Of a stretch of DNA of 64,000 bases, positions 59,858 to 64,000 are shown one piece after another. Each line of letters opens with the position of its first letter. The stretch's first letter is position 1. The position numbers were made by a program, and so were the translations under genes. The DNA is from Herpetosiphon sp042688385 (lineage in GTDB: Bacteria; Chloroflexota; Chloroflexia; Chloroflexales; Herpetosiphonaceae). The stretch is from NCBI RefSeq assembly GCF_042688385.1, contig NZ_JBHUPY010000015.1, positions 124,001 through 188,000 on the forward strand, written 5' to 3'. The notes beneath the pieces were generated by a model. That model searched no databases. It had not been told where the DNA came from and saw only the letters and a program-made list of their open reading frames with translations.

Positions 59858-62026
59858 TTGGCGCGATTGAAACGTTGGTTTGCACGCCTCAAACGGCGGC
59901 GGGTTCCGGTTTTACTCCAATTAAGTGCAATTGAATGTGGTGCTGCCTGTTTGGCGATGCTGCTCTCGTATTGGGGCAGAGCAACCAGTGTTGCTGAAGC
60001 TCGCGAGGTTTGTCGACCATCGCGTGATGGCTTAAGTGCCCAAACGATTGCTGCTGCTGGCCGCCACTATGGCCTCGTTGTGCGGGCGTTTGCCCTGCAA
60101 AACCTCGATTTTGGATCACTACAACTTCCGGCAATTATGCATTGGAATTTTAATCATTTTGTGGTGCTTGAGCGCTGGTCGCCACGCGGCGCGACGATCG
60201 TCGATCCTGCTTTGGGTCGGCGCTTTGTGCAATTAAGCGAGCTTGATCAACGCTTCACGGGGATTGTGCTGAGTTGCCAGCCTGGCCCCAATTTTGAGCA
60301 ACGCCAACGCGCCAACACCGATCAATGGCGCTTGATTCGCTCGACACTTTGGGCCAAACCCAGTTTATTGATTCAGATTATTGTGGCTTCTGGCTTGTTG
60401 CAGCTGGTCGGGCTGGCACTGCCATTGCTAACCAAAAGTTTGGTGCAGCAAGTGACGCTGCCCAGTTTTGAGGTGCTGCTGGGGCGGGTGTTAATTGGCT
60501 TGGGCTTGATTATTTGCATTCGTTTTTTGATGCAATATATGCGCAGCCTGTTGCTGATTCAATTGCAACTGCGTTTTGATACTGATCTGAGCGAGCATTT
60601 TCTGAGCCACTTGTTGCGCTTGCCGCTGGCATTTTTCGAACAACGCAGCAGCGGAGATTTATTGCTGCGCCTGACCAGCAACAGCACAATTCGCGAATTA
60701 ATTACCAACCAAGTGCTTTCGGTGGTGCTCGATGGTGGGCTGATGCTGATTTATGGTGGCTTGCTATTTTGGCAAAGTGGCAGTTTTGGCCTAACCGTCA
60801 CAATTATTGCCTTGCTGCAAGTGGCGATTATTTGGCTCACTCAAGGCCGTTTGCGTCCGCTCGTCGAGACCGATTTGTTGGAGCAAGGCGAAGCCCAGAG
60901 CTATTTAATCGAGTTGCTGAGCGGCATTACCACGATCAAAGCCATGGGTGTTGAGCAATACAGTTTTGGCTATTGGCAAAATCTGGCTCGTCGCCAGCGC
61001 AACACCAGCCTGCGTCGCCAACGCCTGAGCGCGGTCGTCGATAGCCTTTTGGGCACGCTCCAAACTGCCACACCGCTGATTTTGCTGTGGGTTGGTTTGC
61101 GCGAAGTCCATCAAGGCAGCATGGATTTAAGTACGATGCTGGCATTAAACGCCATTGGCACGTTGGCGCTTGCGCCGTTGGTAACATTAATTAGCCAAGG
61201 CCAACGCCTCCAATTATTAACCAGCTACCTTGAACGTTTAAATGATGTGTTGATGGCGCAGCCTGAGCCAGATGGCAACCTTGCGCCCGACCAACGCTTA
61301 CAAGGCGCAATTCGGCTCGAACAGGTTAGTTTTGGCTACAACCCGCATGCCGCGCCAATTTTGCGCGATATTTCGTTGCAGATTGAGCCTGGCCAAAAAG
61401 TGGCCTTGGTTGGGCGCACCGGCTCGGGCAAAAGCACCTTAGCCAAATTATTGTTGGGCCTGTATCAGCCGACCAGCGGCCAAATTTGGATCGATGAGCA
61501 ACCAATTGAACACTACGACCGCCAAGCCTTGCGCCAACAATTTGGGGTCGTGTTGCAAGATGCATTTTTATTTAGCGGCTCGATTCGCCAAAATATCAAC
61601 CTACAGCGGGCAACCTTGTCAGCAGCCCAGTTGCTTGCAGCTAGCCAACGCGCAGGCCTGCACAACGATATTGTGAGCATGCCAATGGGCTACGAAACCC
61701 GAGTTGGCGAGGCGGCGGGCGGCATCTCTGGCGGGCAGCGCCAACGAATTGCCTTGGCCCGCGCTTTGTTGCGCCAGCCAGCAATTTTAATTTTGGATGA
61801 AGCGACCAGCCAGCTCGATACGTTGACTGAACAGATTGTTGAGCAGCAACTCACCACATTAAAATGCACCAGAATTGTGATTGCTCATCGTTTGAGCACG
61901 GTCAAAAATGCCGATTTGATCATTGTGCTTGATCGGGGCCAAATTGCCGAGCAAGGCACGCACGCCGAGTTATTAAGCGCCGATGGCGTGTATGCCAAAA
62001 TGGTTGCTAACCAACAAGCGAGCTAA
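59858..62026 (+). CDS. C39-peptidase ABC exporter (LanT-like)
   Basis: 722 residues. The N-terminal C39 peptidase has catalytic Cys in IECGAACLAM (C27), His in HFVVLERW (H100) and Asp in DPALG (D116). Six membrane segments follow (about 160-430). The nucleotide-binding domain has Walker A VGRTGSGKST, ISGGQRQRIALARALL and Walker B ILILDEATSQLD. It would cleave the leader after Gly-Gly and export the lanthipeptide. The start is uncertain: TTG 59858 is the first possible codon after a TAG and has AAGG only 1 nt away; TTG 59867 is spaced 10 nt. Initiation may be inefficient. Confidence 0.9.
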   Translation: MARLKRWFARLKRRRVPVLLQLSAIECGAACLAMLLSYWGRATSVAEAREVCRPSRDGLSAQTIAAAGRHYGLVVRAFALQNLDFGSLQLPAIMHWNFNHFVVLERWSPRGATIVDPALGRRFVQLSELDQRFTGIVLSCQPGPNFEQRQRANTDQWRLIRSTLWAKPSLLIQIIVASGLLQLVGLALPLLTKSLVQQVTLPSFEVLLGRVLIGLGLIICIRFLMQYMRSLLLIQLQLRFDTDLSEHFLSHLLRLPLAFFEQRSSGDLLLRLTSNSTIRELITNQVLSVVLDGGLMLIYGGLLFWQSGSFGLTVTIIALLQVAIIWLTQGRLRPLVETDLLEQGEAQSYLIELLSGITTIKAMGVEQYSFGYWQNLARRQRNTSLRRQRLSAVVDSLLGTLQTATPLILLWVGLREVHQGSMDLSTMLALNAIGTLALAPLVTLISQGQRLQLLTSYLERLNDVLMAQPEPDGNLAPDQRLQGAIRLEQVSFGYNPHAAPILRDISLQIEPGQKVALVGRTGSGKSTLAKLLLGLYQPTSGQIWIDEQPIEHYDRQALRQQFGVVLQDAFLFSGSIRQNINLQRATLSAAQLLAASQRAGLHNDIVSMPMGYETRVGEAAGGISGGQRQRIALARALLRQPAILILDEATSQLDTLTEQIVEQQLTTLKCTRIVIAHRLSTVKNADLIIVLDRGQIAEQGTHAELLSADGVYAKMVANQQAS

Positions 62027-62486
62027 CCTGAGATCCCCTCACCCCAACCCCTCGCCCATCGGATGGGCGAGGGGCTTTTGATTCTGGGGTTATGCCATAG
62101 TGGGAGAGGGCATCTGGCTTACAAGGGAATGTTTTAAGATCCCCTCACCCCAACCCCTCTCCCATCCGATGGGCGAGGGGCTTTAACGCCGTGGTTCTTG
62201 CGTAATGCGTTGGTAAAAACGAGTGCTCCCCCTCGCCCGCGTTCAGTGGGAGAGGGGGTTGGGGGGTGAGGGGACGTTAAACCGATGCAACGTTTTGCTT
62301 CTAAACAACGTCTATAGACTAAATCTTTTGGCCTAGAACTTGCTCGCCAAAGCGGTTAAACCCAACCCAAAATAAACCCTTTGGTGTATTCCCAAAATCC
62401 AGGCCATATGCTATGCTGCACCTTGCAGTGCGGCATGAAGATTTGAATATCGTGCGGCTGTGTGTAGACGAAGCAAAGGAGCCTGT
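62027..62486. other. Intergenic: cluster of palindromic repeats
   Basis: After the exporter stop at 62026 the first 250 bp hold three hairpin units of the palindromic repeat family. The remaining 200 bp, to the chosen start at 62487, are ordinary DNA with AAAGGAG for the next gene. Confidence 0.6.
62031..62274. repeat. Palindromic intergenic repeats (copy D, three units)
   Basis: CCCCTCGCCCATC...GATGGGCGAGGGG (about 62050-62075), CCCCTCTCCCATCCGATGGGCGAGGGG (about 62154-62180) and CCCCCTCGCCCGCGTTCAGT ... GGGAGAGGGGGTTGG (about 62228-62262). Two units have self-complementary arms with 0-4 nt loops; the third pairs partly. Same family as 8984, 25744 and 48948. Confidence 0.75.
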
Positions 62487-63431
62487 ATGTCGCGTCGTAA
62501 GGTGCGATTATTTTTTTGTCTGCTTTTAGTAGCAGTATTGGGAGTTCATGGTTTACAGCGTAGGCAAGTGATTGTTGCGGCAGCGCCAATGGTTTTTGAC
62601 CAATATGCACCGCCCCAAACTCACAGCTATTATGTGCCAAATGCCCCAGCGATCGTCGGTTGGCCAAGTGCAGCTGCCTTATTTTATGCAGCAGGACGGC
62701 CTTACCCAACGGATATTCCAGCGGCCTATTACGACCCAAGCTTTAATTTGACCATGTTACGTTTGCGTTCAAGCATCATTGCAAGCGCCAAACGTCATAA
62801 TCGCCAAGCCATTACCAAACTTACAGATGATCAATTTGCCGTAATTATTGCGGCTCAACTTTATTTTGAATATAACGGGGCTTTGGCGACGCGCGGCACG
62901 TTTGGGCGGGCAGTAACTCCGGTCTATCAAGAGGCGCAAGGGGTTGCCAACTCGTTGGGCTTGGGCAATTTTAGCGTTTGGCCCGCCAATTTGCGGCCTT
63001 CGGTTGGTAAAAGTTTGCTCAATGGTGAGTTGCCCTATGTGAATTCGCTCAATCAGCCAACCAGCCGTCCAGTTGCGCTAACAATTTATGGCAGCAAGCT
63101 CCAAGCCCAAATGCAGCGTTATAGCGATTGGCAGCCAAGCGAAACCGAGGTTGCCAATGAGATTAGCGATCCATTTTTGGCGGTCGAATATTTGGCGGCC
63201 AACTTTGAGATTGCCAGCTATCGCGCCGAACATGATTGGGTTACGGTCAATTGGATGACCTTTGTGGCTTGGCACAATCAGGGTGTGGTTAGCCCGGGCC
63301 ATATTACCAGCAATGGGCAATTGGCGAATGTGCTGCCAACCTTTGAGCGCTATATTCCTGGTGCAATGGCCTTAATCTACACGCCGCCCGAGGTTGGGCC
63401 AAGTATCGTGCGTCAGCCGATTGCCAAATAA
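62487..63431 (+). CDS. Secreted protein of unknown family
   Basis: 314 residues from ATG 62487 (AAAGGAG 7 nt upstream); the frame extends to 62460 without a site. Signal peptide: basic SRRKVR, core LFFCLLLVAVLGV, probable cut near VAAAP. The mature part is helical-plus-loop with QFAVIIAAQLYFEYNGAL, YGSKLQAQMQRYSDW, VANEISDPFLAVEYLAANFE and WMTFVAWHNQGV, like a lytic-transglycosylase or lysozyme-like fold, but no catalytic Glu motif can be assigned. Twelve bp later a hydrolase gene begins, so they may be one operon. Confidence 0.65.
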   Translation: MSRRKVRLFFCLLLVAVLGVHGLQRRQVIVAAAPMVFDQYAPPQTHSYYVPNAPAIVGWPSAAALFYAAGRPYPTDIPAAYYDPSFNLTMLRLRSSIIASAKRHNRQAITKLTDDQFAVIIAAQLYFEYNGALATRGTFGRAVTPVYQEAQGVANSLGLGNFSVWPANLRPSVGKSLLNGELPYVNSLNQPTSRPVALTIYGSKLQAQMQRYSDWQPSETEVANEISDPFLAVEYLAANFEIASYRAEHDWVTVNWMTFVAWHNQGVVSPGHITSNGQLANVLPTFERYIPGAMALIYTPPEVGPSIVRQPIAK

Positions 63432-63443
63432 ACTGAGGATGTG

Positions 63444-64000
63444 ATGACTCACGAGGTAGAAACATTAACCGATTTGCCCTATGGCAATGCAGCTGGCTAT
63501 TTGCTGTTTCTCGATCTGTATCGGCCTGAGCCAATGCCAGCGCAGCCCTTGCCCGTGATTGTATATCTGCATGGTGGTATGTGGCGGCGTGGCGATAAAG
63601 CCTTGAGCAGCGATCCATTTTTGACCCAAACTGGTCGCTACATCGTTGCCAGCATCAACTATCGCCGCAGCGATCAGGCGATTTTCCCCGCCCAGCTGCA
63701 CGATGCCAAAGCTGCTGTGCGTTGGTTGCGGGCCAATGCCCAAAAACTTGGCATCGATCCAACCAGAATTGGGGTTTGGGGCCACGATGCAGGCGGTCAT
63801 TTGGCAAGTTTGTTGGGCGTAACGGGGCATGTCGTCGATTTAGAGGGCAACAATGGTAGCGCCGATCAACCAAGCGCTGTGCAAGCAGTGGTTGCGGTGG
63901 CCGCGCCCAGCGATTTGAGCCAGCTTGGCGATTGGCACGACGAGCCAGATTCGCCTGAATCGTTGTTGGTTGGCGGGGCGTTGCCAACCCGCAGCGAGTT
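63444..64000 (+). CDS. Alpha/beta hydrolase with Asp at the nucleophile elbow (3' partial)
   Basis: 185 residues visible from ATG 63444 (GAGG 5 nt upstream), open to the right edge. The family is the BD-FAE/carboxylesterase type: LDLYRPEP, oxyanion HGGMWRRGD (H43-G44-G45), INYRRSDQAIFPAQLHDAKAA and LRANAQKLGIDPTRIGVWG. The elbow, usually GHSAGGHLA, reads GHDAGGHLA, with Asp115 for the Ser nucleophile. An Asp nucleophile is the chemistry of dehalogenases and epoxide hydrolases, but the rest of the sequence is esterase-like, so it may be inactive or altered. The catalytic Asp and His are outside the window. Confidence 0.8.
   Translation, partial: MTHEVETLTDLPYGNAAGYLLFLDLYRPEPMPAQPLPVIVYLHGGMWRRGDKALSSDPFLTQTGRYIVASINYRRSDQAIFPAQLHDAKAAVRWLRANAQKLGIDPTRIGVWGHDAGGHLASLLGVTGHVVDLEGNNGSADQPSAVQAVVAVAAPSDLSQLGDWHDEPDSPESLLVGGALPTRSE

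Overview
The window looks like chromosome of a filamentous Chloroflexota bacterium, most probably Herpetosiphon or a close relative. That is an inference from gene content: several Hanks-type Ser/Thr kinases with extracellular tails, TadE/TadG proteins, a lanthipeptide locus, NB-ARC/TPR regulators, frequent GTG and TTG starts, and a family of GC-rich palindromic intergenic repeats. No rRNA or species marker is present. Genes lie on both strands in short operons. I see no insertion sequence, CRISPR array or prophage.

Layout. 1-5.2 kb: a GAF/PAS sensor histidine kinase (cut by the left edge), an LCP-family protein with an N-terminal zinc-finger-like knuckle, a membrane protein and tsaC. 5.25-5.35 kb: a small tRNA-like RNA with its own -10 box and an encoded CCA, but no recognisable D or anticodon arm. 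5.6-8.3 kb: a zinc-ribbon membrane protein and glmS. 8.3-9.3 kb: about 1 kb of repeat-rich non-coding DNA, then tRNA-Gly(CCC). 9.5-13.4 kb: two tandem paralogous Ser/Thr kinases ending in extracellular thrombospondin-type-3 calcium repeats. 13.5-22.6 kb: a GT-C-like membrane protein, then two TadE-like proteins, a TadG-like vWA protein and a secreted kelch propeller.

22.6-28.4 kb is accessory. A secreted golvesin-type protein sits behind a structured leader of about 195 nt. Next come a family of small genes broken by an in-frame stop and a partial duplication, two tandem paralogous small proteins, and a tail-anchored pseudokinase carrying a DnaJ-type zinc finger. 28.8-40.7 kb is the most striking block: two very large adjacent genes. 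One is a DEDDh exonuclease-DinG-RecQ fusion; the other is a 2163-aa protein with a sacsin/HSP90-like ATPase domain. I propose them as a candidate DNA-processing or defence module.

40.8-54.5 kb is mostly housekeeping or metabolic: recF, a beta-lactamase-fold protein, a catalytically degenerate laccase-domain protein, an MBOAT/wax-synthase-like protein, a long-chain acyl-CoA synthetase, a MOSC protein, a GNAT acetyltransferase, a propeller protein, a GT4 glycosyltransferase, and a sorbosone-dehydrogenase-like protein coupled to a lipoprotein cytochrome c. 54.6-62.0 kb is a class II lanthipeptide locus. It holds a precursor peptide, an XRE/NB-ARC/TPR regulator translationally coupled to a LanM dehydratase that lacks the cyclase domain, and divergently a 66-aa HlyD-like stub and a C39-peptidase ABC exporter. 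A divergent control region with repeated motifs lies between the two arms. The window ends with a secreted protein and an alpha/beta hydrolase (cut by the right edge) whose nucleophile elbow carries Asp instead of Ser.
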